From Coriobacteriia bacterium (GTDB lineage: Bacteria > Actinomycetota > Coriobacteriia > WRKU01): a stretch of 13,535 nucleotides of DNA. Numbering within the stretch: the stretch's first letter is position 1; each line of letters opens with the position of its first letter. Under the pieces are notes generated by a model. That model was not told the DNA's origin, made no database searches, and saw nothing but the letters and a program-made list of their open reading frames with translations. Shown here piece after piece: positions 6,010 through 12,939 of this stretch. The translations under genes were made by a program, and so were the position numbers. The DNA is taken from the NCBI GenBank assembly GCA_009784095.1, contig WRDL01000029.1, positions 1-13,535 on the forward strand, read 5' to 3'.

Positions 6010-7362
6010 CTAGAACCAAGATGAATATATCGGCTCGAGGAATACAACGAGGAACGCAATCGCAACAACCCACATGAATGGTTTGATCTCATCGAATTTT
6101 CCGCGAATCGCTTTGATAATGACGAATGCAATGAAACCTATACCGATACCGTTGGTAATGTTGTAGGTCAGCGGAATCACCAGCATAGTGAGAAACGCTG
6201 GGAACGAGATCTCGAAGTCAGACCAGTCAATGTGACGCATCGATCCACACATAAGGAATCCGACGATCACGAGCGCCCCGGCGGTCGCCTCCGCCGGGAC
6301 CACCCCGACTATAGGCAGGAAGAATATTGCGACAAGGAACAAGAGCCCGGTCACGATCACCGTAATACCGGTACGTCCTCCGTCGCTGACACCCGAACCT
6401 GATTCGATGTAGCTTGTGATCGAACTGGCGCCTATCAGACCGCCGAACGCAGCGGCGATGGAGTCGACAAGCAGCATTTCACGCGCATCATCCATATCTC
6501 CCTCATTGTCGACAAATCCAGCTTCCTCACCGACTGCGACCAAGGTCCCCATCGTATCGAAGAAGTCGGTCATTAGAATTGAGAATACGAAAAGAAGCAA
6601 GGTGGCGCTTGAGAATACTCTGAGTAACGCCATAGTACCATCGACTGTCTGAAAAGGCGCGCCAAATGAAACGAATGCAGTCTCGAAATTCGGCCAGAGC
6701 ATGATGCCCTCTGGAAGCGAAGCAACACCGGTCATGAACGCGACTATCGTCGCCACAATAATACCGATCAAGATGTCACCTTTGATGTGAAACGCCATAC
6801 ATATCGCGGTCACGATGATGCTGACCAACGCTACAACGACCGGCCAGGAAGTCAACGCCCCCATCGTGAGGTAGGTCGCTTCATCAGCGACGACCAATCC
6901 CCCGTTCTTTAGCCCGATGAATGCGATGAAGAGACCGATACCGACTCCGATCGCTCTTCGCAAATTTGCCGGTATCGCTTCGAACACCGCTTCTCTCAAG
7001 CCGACGAGGACGCAGATCGTAATGATGACTCCCTCGACGAAGATGACCGCCATAGCCTCTCGCCAATCATAACCTAAGCCTCCGATGATCGTGAACGCGA
7101 CGATAGCATTGAGCCCCATTCCCGAAGCAAGCGCAATAGGGCGATTCGCCCAAATGCCCATGAGGATGCACATAAGGCCGGCACCAACACAGGTCGCCAT
7201 GAAAGCAGCATCATAGGGTACTCCGATCGGCGCCCCATCGAGTGAGAGGATCGCGGGATTCACAAATATGATGTAAGCCATCGTAAGAAATGTCGTCACC
7301 CCCGCAAGTATCTCAGTCGAAAGAGTAGAACCTCTCTCAGTTATCTTGAAGAATTTGTCCAT
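6010..7362 (-). CDS. AzgA/PbuG-type purine (adenine/guanine/hypoxanthine) permease
   Basis: This is a multi-pass inner-membrane transporter of the AzgA branch of the NCS2/NAT superfamily, importing purine bases with protons. It has 450 residues, almost entirely hydrophobic helices. Family motifs are TTFLTMAYIIFVNPAIL near the start, GMGLNAIVAF, IPANLRRAIGVGIGLFIAFIGLKNGG, TDFFDTMGTLVAVGEEAG and GASSITSYIESGSGVSDGGRTG. The ATG at 7362 is chosen because GGGAGG lies eight bases upstream and AzgA proteins begin this way; an ATG 12 codons earlier lacks support. It lies 83 bases after dut, and no purine riboswitch is recognisable in that gap. It may be the last gene of nrdR-dut-permease. Exact substrate cannot be read from sequence. 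Confidence 0.9.
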   Translation of the reverse strand: MDKFFKITERGSTLSTEILAGVTTFLTMAYIIFVNPAILSLDGAPIGVPYDAAFMATCVGAGLMCILMGIWANRPIALASGMGLNAIVAFTIIGGLGYDWREAMAVIFVEGVIITICVLVGLREAVFEAIPANLRRAIGVGIGLFIAFIGLKNGGLVVADEATYLTMGALTSWPVVVALVSIIVTAICMAFHIKGDILIGIIVATIVAFMTGVASLPEGIMLWPNFETAFVSFGAPFQTVDGTMALLRVFSSATLLLFVFSILMTDFFDTMGTLVAVGEEAGFVDNEGDMDDAREMLLVDSIAAAFGGLIGASSITSYIESGSGVSDGGRTGITVIVTGLLFLVAIFFLPIVGVVPAEATAGALVIVGFLMCGSMRHIDWSDFEISFPAFLTMLVIPLTYNITNGIGIGFIAFVIIKAIRGKFDEIKPFMWVVAIAFLVVFLEPIYSSWF

Positions 7363-7445
7363 TCCGTCTTCCTCCCTTTCCAAATGACCCAGCCACACTT
7401 CATTACCATTCTGCCATCGCTCCAGATAAGATAGTCCTTCTGACG

Positions 7446-7898
7446 TTATCGTGTGCCGCTCGAACCGAAACCTCCGGTGTTGCGTTGCGTTTCATCGAGC
7501 GTGTCGACCTCTTTGATAGTGACATGGGAGTAGGGTGCTATGACCAACTGCGCAATCCTCTCACCTGCTCCCAAGGTGATCGCAAAATGCGCATCAAGGT
7601 TGATGGCGCATATCTGTACCTCACCGCGATATCCGCTATCGATCAGACCGGGGGTATTCACAAGACTCAGACCATATTTGACCGCCAATCCGCTGCGCGG
7701 CATGACATACCCTGCATACCCTGGTGGGATCGCTAGTGCGATGCCGGTAGGTATCAACGCACGTTCGAACGGCTCAAGTGTCACCTCTTGAACACTATAG
7801 AGATCAAGACCTGCATCTCCGTCATGTGCGTAGTGAGGCAGCTGCGCATCTTCTCGCAGTCGAGTAACTATCAATGTGTGTTGGGGATCGGTCATCAT
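7446..7898 (-). CDS. dut: dUTP diphosphatase (dUTPase)
   Basis: The enzyme hydrolyses dUTP to dUMP and pyrophosphate, keeping uracil out of DNA and supplying dUMP for thymidylate synthesis. It has 150 residues and should be a homotrimer. All five dUTPase motifs are visible: AGLDLYS, PRSGLAVKYGL, NTPGLIDSGYRGEV (with the catalytic Asp and the uracil-site Tyr), GERIAQLVI, and the C-terminal Gly-rich RNTGGFGSSG. The ATG (two in a row, 7898 and 7895) is three bases after the nrdR stop, with no strong ribosome binding site, so translation is probably coupled to nrdR. The dut-nrdR pairing groups dNTP pool control with its regulator. Confidence 0.95.
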   Translation of the reverse strand: MMTDPQHTLIVTRLREDAQLPHYAHDGDAGLDLYSVQEVTLEPFERALIPTGIALAIPPGYAGYVMPRSGLAVKYGLSLVNTPGLIDSGYRGEVQICAINLDAHFAITLGAGERIAQLVIAPYSHVTIKEVDTLDETQRNTGGFGSSGTR

Positions 7899-7901
7899 CC
7901 G

Positions 7902-8348
7902 CTAACTGAGCCCCAGGAGTTCCTGATTAAACTCTTCGAGATCCTGGAAGGCTTTGTAGACGCTGGCAAAGCGGACATAGGCGACCGGATCAAGTTCTCT
8001 CAGGCGCACGAGCACCATATCTCCCAGAACGGTCGATTCTATCTCGTACTGGTAGGCATTTTGCAATGTGCTTTCGATATCAGTTATCAAAGCATCTATT
8101 TGATTTGAAGTAATAGGTCGCTTGGTGCATGCGGTCATGATACCGCGCATGAGTTTCGTGCGATCGAACGGTTCTGTTGTTCGATCTTTCTTTATGACGG
8201 TGATCGGTTGTTCTTCTCGTCGTTCGTAGGTGGTGAACCGTGTTTGGCATTCGAGGCATTCGCGTCGACGCCGTATTGCATCTTCTCCTTCGGTGGTCCG
8301 GGTGTCCACGACCTTTGAGTCATCAAAACCGCAATTAGGACACCGCAT
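7902..8348 (-). CDS. nrdR: NrdR, repressor of ribonucleotide reductase genes
   Basis: NrdR is a zinc and nucleotide-sensing repressor that binds paired NrdR boxes upstream of ribonucleotide reductase genes when dATP is high. It has 148 residues, the normal length. The N-terminus MRCPNCGFDDSKV with CLECQTRFTTYER forms the CxxC...CxxC zinc ribbon. The ATP-cone domain follows (about 49-139), starting at ITVIKKDRTTEPFDRTKL. The ATG at 8348 is chosen because the zinc ribbon must begin there and GAGG lies five bases upstream; an in-frame ATG at 8408 would add 20 non-conserved residues. Two NrdR-box-like palindromes lie immediately upstream, so it probably represses itself along with dut and perhaps the permease. 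Confidence 0.95.
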   Translation of the reverse strand: MRCPNCGFDDSKVVDTRTTEGEDAIRRRRECLECQTRFTTYERREEQPITVIKKDRTTEPFDRTKLMRGIMTACTKRPITSNQIDALITDIESTLQNAYQYEIESTVLGDMVLVRLRELDPVAYVRFASVYKAFQDLEEFNQELLGLS

Positions 8349-8353
8349 CTCCA

Positions 8354-8401
8354 CCTCTATATCTAGGACATTAATACAATTGAAAACACTAGATATAGCG
8401 T
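8354..8401 (-). promoter_or_regulatory. Tandem NrdR-box-like operator over the nrdR promoter
   Basis: Two 16-bp elements share the core CTAGATATAG/CTATATCTAG. One is ACACTAGATATAGCGT (8386-8401), an imperfect palindrome close to the NrdR consensus with ACAC/GTGT-like ends. The other is CCTCTATATCTAGGAC (8354-8369), which is weaker at its ends. They are separated by 16 bp, a centre-to-centre distance of 32 bp or three helical turns, which is the known NrdR arrangement. The distal box covers the putative -10, and the proximal one reaches into the ribosome binding site region of nrdR, so binding would block expression. Confidence 0.7.
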
Positions 8402-8422
8402 AACACAATGTGGCAGAATCAA
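8392..8422 (-). promoter_or_regulatory. Putative nrdR promoter
   Basis: On the minus strand TTGATT (8422-8417) serves as -35 and TATATC (8397-8392) as -10, with a 19-bp spacer, slightly long. Each matches four of six consensus bases. Transcription would begin near 8385, between the two NrdR-like boxes. Confidence 0.4.
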
Positions 8423-8441
8423 GCTCGTATAGATTGAGGGC

Positions 8442-8531
8442 CTATCTGATGAAGAGTACCGCCACCATGAGGACAATAGCGACCAGCTCTGCCGTAGTCT
8501 GTACGGGTGCGTCTGTTATCAATTTCTTCAT
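8442..8531 (-). CDS. 29-residue membrane peptide, candidate SOS effector
   Basis: This short frame is too small for standard gene calling. The ATG at 8531 is preceded by AAGGG with about eight bases of spacing. An upstream ATG in the same frame (8627) lies inside the LexA operator region and is unlikely. The product begins MKKLITDAPVQTTAELVAI and ends in a hydrophobic segment (about residues 15-28) with a final Arg, so a single membrane helix is expected. It is divergent from lexA and shares its three-LexA-box control region. A putative promoter (TTGCTT 8619-8614, TATGTT 8597-8592) has its -10 inside the first box. In mycobacteria the same slot between nrdR and lexA holds Rv2719c/ChiZ, a division inhibitor. 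TisB and SidA are SOS-induced membrane peptides of similar size. Homology to any of these is not shown. Confidence 0.6.
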   Translation of the reverse strand: MKKLITDAPVQTTAELVAIVLMVAVLFIR

Positions 8532-8589
8532 TTCATCTTCCCTTCTTTTGACATATCTCACTGTAACAAGTTCGTAGTACAGTTTAGTG

Positions 8590-8603
8590 CGAACATATGT
8601 TCG
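8590..8603. promoter_or_regulatory. LexA (SOS) box 1
   Basis: CGAACATATGTTCG is a perfect 14-bp palindrome matching the Gram-positive/actinobacterial LexA consensus CGAAC-N4-GTTYG. It overlaps the putative -10 of the minus-strand peptide gene. Confidence 0.95.
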
Positions 8604-8620
8604 CTTCCATAGTAAGCAAT

Positions 8621-8634
8621 CGAACATATGTTTG
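8621..8634. promoter_or_regulatory. LexA (SOS) box 2
   Basis: CGAACATATGTTTG differs from the perfect palindrome by one base. It starts 31 bp from box 1 and 26 bp from box 3, between the two divergent promoters, so it may strengthen repression of both. Confidence 0.93.
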
Positions 8635-8646
8635 TCAAGCGAAATA

Positions 8647-8660
8647 CGAACATTTGTTTG
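8647..8660. promoter_or_regulatory. LexA (SOS) box 3
   Basis: CGAACATTTGTTTG keeps both CGAAC and GTTYG arms. It overlaps the -35 (8658-8663) of the lexA promoter, giving direct autorepression. Confidence 0.9.
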
Positions 8661-8686
8661 ATTATGTTTGTTTTTTGTTATATACT
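8658..8686 (+). promoter_or_regulatory. lexA promoter
   Basis: TTGATT (8658-8663) and TATACT (8681-8686) are separated by exactly 17 bp and match four and five of six consensus bases. Transcription from about 8693 leaves a leader of about 14 bases that just includes the GAGGA ribosome binding site, and it excludes the in-frame ATG at 8668 as a start. Confidence 0.7.
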
Positions 8687-8706
8687 TACCCTATGAGGAA
8701 CTACCG

Positions 8707-9360
8707 ATGCCAAGAAAGGGGTGCATCGTGTCATACGATGATCTGAGCAAGAAGCAAGCGGAAGTCTACCGCTACCTTTTATCCGAGACACGCGCAAAGG
8801 GATATCCTCCGACGGTGCGTGAGATCATGAATGGCCTGAATCGTACCTCAACGAGCACCATTCATGCCCATCTCAGCACTCTCCAGGATAAGGGATACAT
8901 CATTCGTGACGCGAACAAGCCACGCGCGATCGAGTTCCCACGCGAGACGTCTGATTATCTCGGCCCTGCCTCTGATGTCGGAGAGATCATCGCTATCCCG
9001 GTGATCGGTCAAGTAGCAGCAGGAGCCCCCATTCTTGCTGAGGAGAATATCGTCGATACGCTCCCCTACCCTGCATCATTCGTGAACGGGACGTCCTTCA
9101 TGTTGAAAGTGAACGGAGACTCGATGATCGAGGCAGGGATATTCGATGGCGACCTCGTCGTTGTGCGCCAACAGGAGACTGCAAATAACGGAGATGTCGT
9201 CGTCGCGATAATCGATGATGAGGCGACTGTGAAACGATTCTATCGGGAAGCAGACGCGATCCGTCTTCAGCCTGAGAACAGCCAATATGAGCCGATACGT
9301 TGCACTGATGAGGTACGTATTGCCGGCAAAGTCGTCGGTCTTATCCGTCAGGTCGTTTAA
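8707..9360 (+). CDS. lexA: LexA, SOS repressor with self-cleavage
   Basis: LexA represses SOS genes and cuts itself when RecA filaments form. It has 217 residues from the ATG at 8707, preceded by GAGGA. The winged-helix domain (about 12-75) contains LSKKQAEVYRYLL, YPPTVREIMNGL and the recognition region STSTIHAHLSTLQDKGYI. The peptidase domain has the cleavage site Ala105-Gly106 (GQVAAGAP), catalytic Ser139 in VNGDSMIEAGIFDGD and Lys176 in ATVKRFY. It is intact. Three LexA boxes lie upstream, one overlapping its own -35. Its TAA overlaps the stop codon of convergent hflX. An ATG 13 codons earlier falls upstream of the predicted transcript start. Confidence 0.96.
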   Translation: MPRKGCIVSYDDLSKKQAEVYRYLLSETRAKGYPPTVREIMNGLNRTSTSTIHAHLSTLQDKGYIIRDANKPRAIEFPRETSDYLGPASDVGEIIAIPVIGQVAAGAPILAEENIVDTLPYPASFVNGTSFMLKVNGDSMIEAGIFDGDLVVVRQQETANNGDVVVAIIDDEATVKRFYREADAIRLQPENSQYEPIRCTDEVRIAGKVVGLIRQVV

Positions 9361-10652
9361 TCCTTTACGATAAACTCCTGCAGCCGGCTGATGACCGGTT
9401 GTGACGCCTGCACCACCAGTGTGGTTCCTTCGTCGGTGTAGCTTTCCTCACTGACCGATGCTGCGTCGTAGGCAAGCTGGACCAGATCTCCACGATCGAA
9501 AGGAATCATAACTTTGACGGGCGGTTGACTCTCAACGCATATCTCTTCGATCTTCTCCCGCAAAGCCTCAAGACCATCCCCGACAAGGGCTGAGATGAAG
9601 ACCGCGCCAGGATGATCATTGGTGAGCTCAGCCTTTCGCTCCTCAGAAATAAGATCAGCCTTGTTGATGACCAATAGTTGGTCTCCATTATGTACGCTGA
9701 TCTCTTCAAGAACTGCATTTACCGCCGCAATCTGCTCATCGACCTGCATTGAAGAGCCATCACAAACATGCAATAAGAGATCCGCTTCATTGACTTCCTC
9801 GAGTGTAGATTTGAACGCTTGTATCAATTCGTGCGGTAGCTTGGATATGAACCCGACCGTATCGGTGATCGTTACCTTGCGCCCTGAGGGGAGTTCCATC
9901 TCACGCGTGGTCGAATCGAGCGTCGCAAATAGTTTATCGTAGACCAGTACATCCGAATTGGTCAGCGAGTTCAGCAGCGTGGACTTTCCGGCATTGGTGT
10001 AACCAGCGAGCGCTACCCGATACACTCCACTCTGCTCGCGCCTGCTACGCTGAACTTTTCGTTCAGCTTCGATCTTTTTGAGGAGTTTGCCCAACTCGCT
10101 GATGCGATCTCGGGCGAGACGACGGTCTGCTTCAAGTTGAGACTCGCCCATCCCGAATCGAAAACCCACGCCACCGCCGAGCTTCTCCTTCTCCAGATGG
10201 GTCCACTTCCCTCGTAATCGCGGTAGCTCATACTGAAGTGTTGCGAGCTCGACTTGCAGCTTTCCTTCTCGCGTCGTCGCGTGTAGGGCAAAAATATCAA
10301 GGATAAGAGCGGTCCGATCCATGACCACGATGTCATCGCCGAGTGCTTTTTCAAGATTTTCCTGTTGACGTTGAGATATCTCATCATCACAGATGACCAC
10401 ATTAGCCTTGAGGCTCTTGACGAGATCGATAAGCTCTTCGACCTTCCCTTTTCCAATATATGTGTTCGGATGGATGCGGTCACGTTTCTGAATGATGATT
10501 CCAGCAACCGATGCGCCGAGCGTATCGCACAAACGAGCGAGCTCATCGAGTGAGTCTTGCGTATCGAGCAATCCCTTGCTGGTCCCGGTGTCGACCCCAA
10601 CAAGAATCGCTACATCTTCAATATTGTCAGTCACATGATGGGTCTCGACCAT
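9357..10652 (-). CDS. hflX: HflX, ribosome-associated GTPase
   Basis: HflX binds the 50S subunit and splits stalled ribosomes, for example after heat or antibiotic stress. It has 431 residues. The N-terminal HflX domain (about 20-190) includes NTYIGKGKVEEL, the helical linker and the Gly-rich GGGVGFRFGMGESQLEADRR. The G domain (about 210-370) has G1 GYTNAGKST, G3 DTVG, G4 NKAD and G5 SAL. The ATG is preceded by GAGGTGG about four bases away. It is the last gene of the leftward run after dapL, with a 150-base gap (10653-10802) in which I see no clear promoter or terminator. It converges on lexA with overlapping stops and no hairpin between them. Confidence 0.95.
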   Translation of the reverse strand: MVETHHVTDNIEDVAILVGVDTGTSKGLLDTQDSLDELARLCDTLGASVAGIIIQKRDRIHPNTYIGKGKVEELIDLVKSLKANVVICDDEISQRQQENLEKALGDDIVVMDRTALILDIFALHATTREGKLQVELATLQYELPRLRGKWTHLEKEKLGGGVGFRFGMGESQLEADRRLARDRISELGKLLKKIEAERKVQRSRREQSGVYRVALAGYTNAGKSTLLNSLTNSDVLVYDKLFATLDSTTREMELPSGRKVTITDTVGFISKLPHELIQAFKSTLEEVNEADLLLHVCDGSSMQVDEQIAAVNAVLEEISVHNGDQLLVINKADLISEERKAELTNDHPGAVFISALVGDGLEALREKIEEICVESQPPVKVMIPFDRGDLVQLAYDAASVSEESYTDEGTTLVVQASQPVISRLQEFIVKD

Positions 10653-10802
10653 AGTTCCACCTCAAAATCTCTCCACGCAGAATTGACCTGACTCAATGGT
10701 ACCGTCCTATTAACGTCTCCTGAGGAAATACATAGGGCATGCACTCAAAGCACAGCTTACTCTCCGAATAGGGCAACTTGTTATTAGGAAACGCCTGCGC
10801 GG

Positions 10803-11963
10803 TTACATGATCTTTTGCATGCGCCCGAGCGCCTCTATCAGACGAGGAGTGGGTGTTGCAAGCGAGATGCGAAAGTATCCTTCTCCGTAAGGCCCGTATG
10901 CGTTGCCGGGCGCTATGATGACATGCGCATCAAGCAGCACCTTTTCGGCGAATTCGGCACTGGTATAGCCATCAGGTACCTTGGCCCAGATGAAGATCGT
11001 CCCTTTGGACTGTAGCGCGTCGATCCCCATCGACTCAAGTGTTGAAAGGACCGCGTCGCGACGCTCCTGGTACAGGTCCTTCATCTTATCAGTTCCATCC
11101 TGCGGACCGAGGAAGGCTTCTATCGCCGCGTCCTGGATCGCGGTGAAGATACCACTATCGATGTTCGACTTCACGGTGCCGAGCGTCTTTATCGCATCCG
11201 CATTCCCTGCAGCAAATGCACAGCGCCACCCGGTCATGTTGTACGACTTCGAGGTCGAGAACAGTTCGATGCAACACTCGCGCGCTCGCGGGCGCTCAAG
11301 AATGCTGGGAGCCACATAACCATCGAAGGTGACATCGACATATGCGTTGTCATGGATCAAGAGCAACTCGTTCTTTAGAGCGAATTCGATCGCTTTGTCG
11401 AAATATTCGACGGGCGCAATCGCTGAGGTCGGATTGTTCGGATAATTGATGATCATCATTTGCGCTTTTTCCAGCACCTCGGGAGGGGCCGACTCGAAAT
11501 CAGCGAGCCACTCGTTCTCATCATTCATAGGCATCCAGTAGGAAAGTGAATCGTTGATGATCGCGCCTCCGTCATAGACCGGATAGCCCACCCCCGGGAT
11601 CAAAGTATAGCTACCGGGATCAACGAATGCCGGAAATAGGTTCGCGATGCCCTCTTTGGATCCGATGAGTGCCAATACCTCGGTATCAGGATCGACCACG
11701 ACACCAAAACGACGCTTCATAAACTCGGCGCATGCCGCACGATATCGAGGCGCTCCTGCGTAGGAAGGGTATTTATGATTTGCGGGATTATCGAGTGCTT
11801 CCTTCATCTTCTCGACGATATTGTCAAAGGTCGGCATATCGGGATCACCGATGCCGAGCGAGATCACATCATGGCCTTCGGCAAGAAGGAGGTCACGCTT
11901 TCGATCGATCTCCGCAAAAAGATACGGAGGAAGATTTTCTAGACGCTTTGCCGCGAACTTCAT
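10803..11963 (-). CDS. dapL: LL-diaminopimelate aminotransferase (DapL-type)
   Basis: This PLP-dependent class I/II aminotransferase most likely converts tetrahydrodipicolinate plus glutamate directly to LL-diaminopimelate. It has 386 residues. Motifs are VISLGIGDPDMPT, YPSYAGAPRYR, the substrate-side GVGYPVYDGGAI, YPNNPTSA, DNAYVD (about 205-210), the PLP lysine in FSTSKSYNMTGWR (Lys239) and the carboxylate-binding Arg in YFRISLAT. The neighbouring dapF consumes its product, which favours DapL over a general aspartate or alanine aminotransferase. The DapL1/DapL2 split cannot be settled here. The ATG has AGG six bases upstream. It lies 37 bases after dapF and is probably in one operon with it. 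Confidence 0.85.
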   Translation of the reverse strand: MKFAAKRLENLPPYLFAEIDRKRDLLLAEGHDVISLGIGDPDMPTFDNIVEKMKEALDNPANHKYPSYAGAPRYRAACAEFMKRRFGVVVDPDTEVLALIGSKEGIANLFPAFVDPGSYTLIPGVGYPVYDGGAIINDSLSYWMPMNDENEWLADFESAPPEVLEKAQMMIINYPNNPTSAIAPVEYFDKAIEFALKNELLLIHDNAYVDVTFDGYVAPSILERPRARECCIELFSTSKSYNMTGWRCAFAAGNADAIKTLGTVKSNIDSGIFTAIQDAAIEAFLGPQDGTDKMKDLYQERRDAVLSTLESMGIDALQSKGTIFIWAKVPDGYTSAEFAEKVLLDAHVIIAPGNAYGPYGEGYFRISLATPTPRLIEALGRMQKIM

Positions 11964-12000
11964 GGGGTACCTGCTTTCCTTCTCAAATAGTTAGTTTCTC

Positions 12001-12939
12001 TTACTCTTTTACTTCAACTGTTCCAGCATACACAAGTTCGGCAGGACCTGCCATCCGTACTTCGAGCGATGCCGGATCGGTAGTAATAAGAAGATCACCG
12101 CCTAATAGGCGAACGGTGACCTCATCGTGGACTGCTCCCTGGATATAAGCATAAACCGCAGATGCGCAGGCACCCGTACCGCACGCAAGTGTCTCGCCAC
12201 AGCCACGCTCCCAGACACGAACGTTGATCGTTCTATCATCGATCACTTCGATAAATTCCACGTTCGTACGATCAGAGAAAGCTGGGTGCATTTCGATGAG
12301 CGGGCCGATCTCGTGGACCGGTGCGTCCTCGATCGTACACCCGAGAGACGCAACATTGATGATGGTATGCGGGTTTCCCATCGAAAGGCAGGTGATTACA
12401 ATTTCCTCACCGGTCTCGTCGATGACCAACGAGTGATCGATCACTCCCTCAAGACTGAGAGTCTCGATCGTGTCTTCATCAGTAGTGAATTCGATATCGA
12501 GCGCAGTATTCGGTTCGAGATCTACTCCTATCGCTTCAGAGGAGAAATCTGCACGACCCATATCGACAATCGCCTGTTCAAAGCTATCATTCTTATCACG
12601 CACTACCTCGATATGTTTCGGACCGGCAAGGGTGTCGATGACGATGCCGGGCTTATCTTCCGGAATGTGACCTCGATCATTGAGAAAGCGGGCGGCGCAT
12701 CGGATACCGTTTCCACACATCTCTGGGATCGTGCCATCTGCGTTAGCGAAGAACCAGGTGTAATCTGAGTTCGCATCTGAAGATCTTCGCAGTATGATTA
12801 TGCCGTCCGCGCCGATCCCGAAGTTCCTGTCGCACAGTTCTTGGATCTGTTGTGCGGTCAATTCCAGTTCACTCATGAGATCCTCGATGACGATGAAATC
12901 GTTTCCCAATCCGTGCATCTTGTCAAACGAGATATTCAT
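12001..12939 (-). CDS. dapF: Diaminopimelate epimerase
   Basis: The enzyme interconverts LL- and meso-diaminopimelate, giving the peptidoglycan cross-linker and lysine precursor. It has 312 residues, longer than the usual 270-290; the extra length seems to be an acidic insert around 145-180. Motifs are MHGLGNDFIVI, GIGADG, the first catalytic Cys75 in EMCGNGIRC, SMGNPH, ERGCGETLACGTGA with the second catalytic Cys253, and MAGPAELVY. The ATG at 12939 is chosen for GAGGAG six bases upstream; the ATG at 12957 would lie ahead of that site. Its start overlaps the end of miaA by 17 bases, indicating coupled translation. Confidence 0.95.
   Translation of the reverse strand: MNISFDKMHGLGNDFIVIEDLMSELELTAQQIQELCDRNFGIGADGIIILRRSSDANSDYTWFFANADGTIPEMCGNGIRCAARFLNDRGHIPEDKPGIVIDTLAGPKHIEVVRDKNDSFEQAIVDMGRADFSSEAIGVDLEPNTALDIEFTTDEDTIETLSLEGVIDHSLVIDETGEEIVITCLSMGNPHTIINVASLGCTIEDAPVHEIGPLIEMHPAFSDRTNVEFIEVIDDRTINVRVWERGCGETLACGTGACASAVYAYIQGAVHDEVTVRLLGGDLLITTDPASLEVRMAGPAELVYAGTVEVKE

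Noticed and set aside
7363..7445. Purine riboswitch before the AzgA-type permease
   Set aside because: The gap is only 83 bases and shows neither the three-way-junction core nor a terminator/antiterminator pair.
10013..10603. 196-codon minus-strand frame inside hflX, and other long overlapping frames such as 12127-12768 and 357-680
   Set aside because: They overlap genes with complete, conserved motifs in other frames, lack ribosome binding sites and give compositionally odd products.
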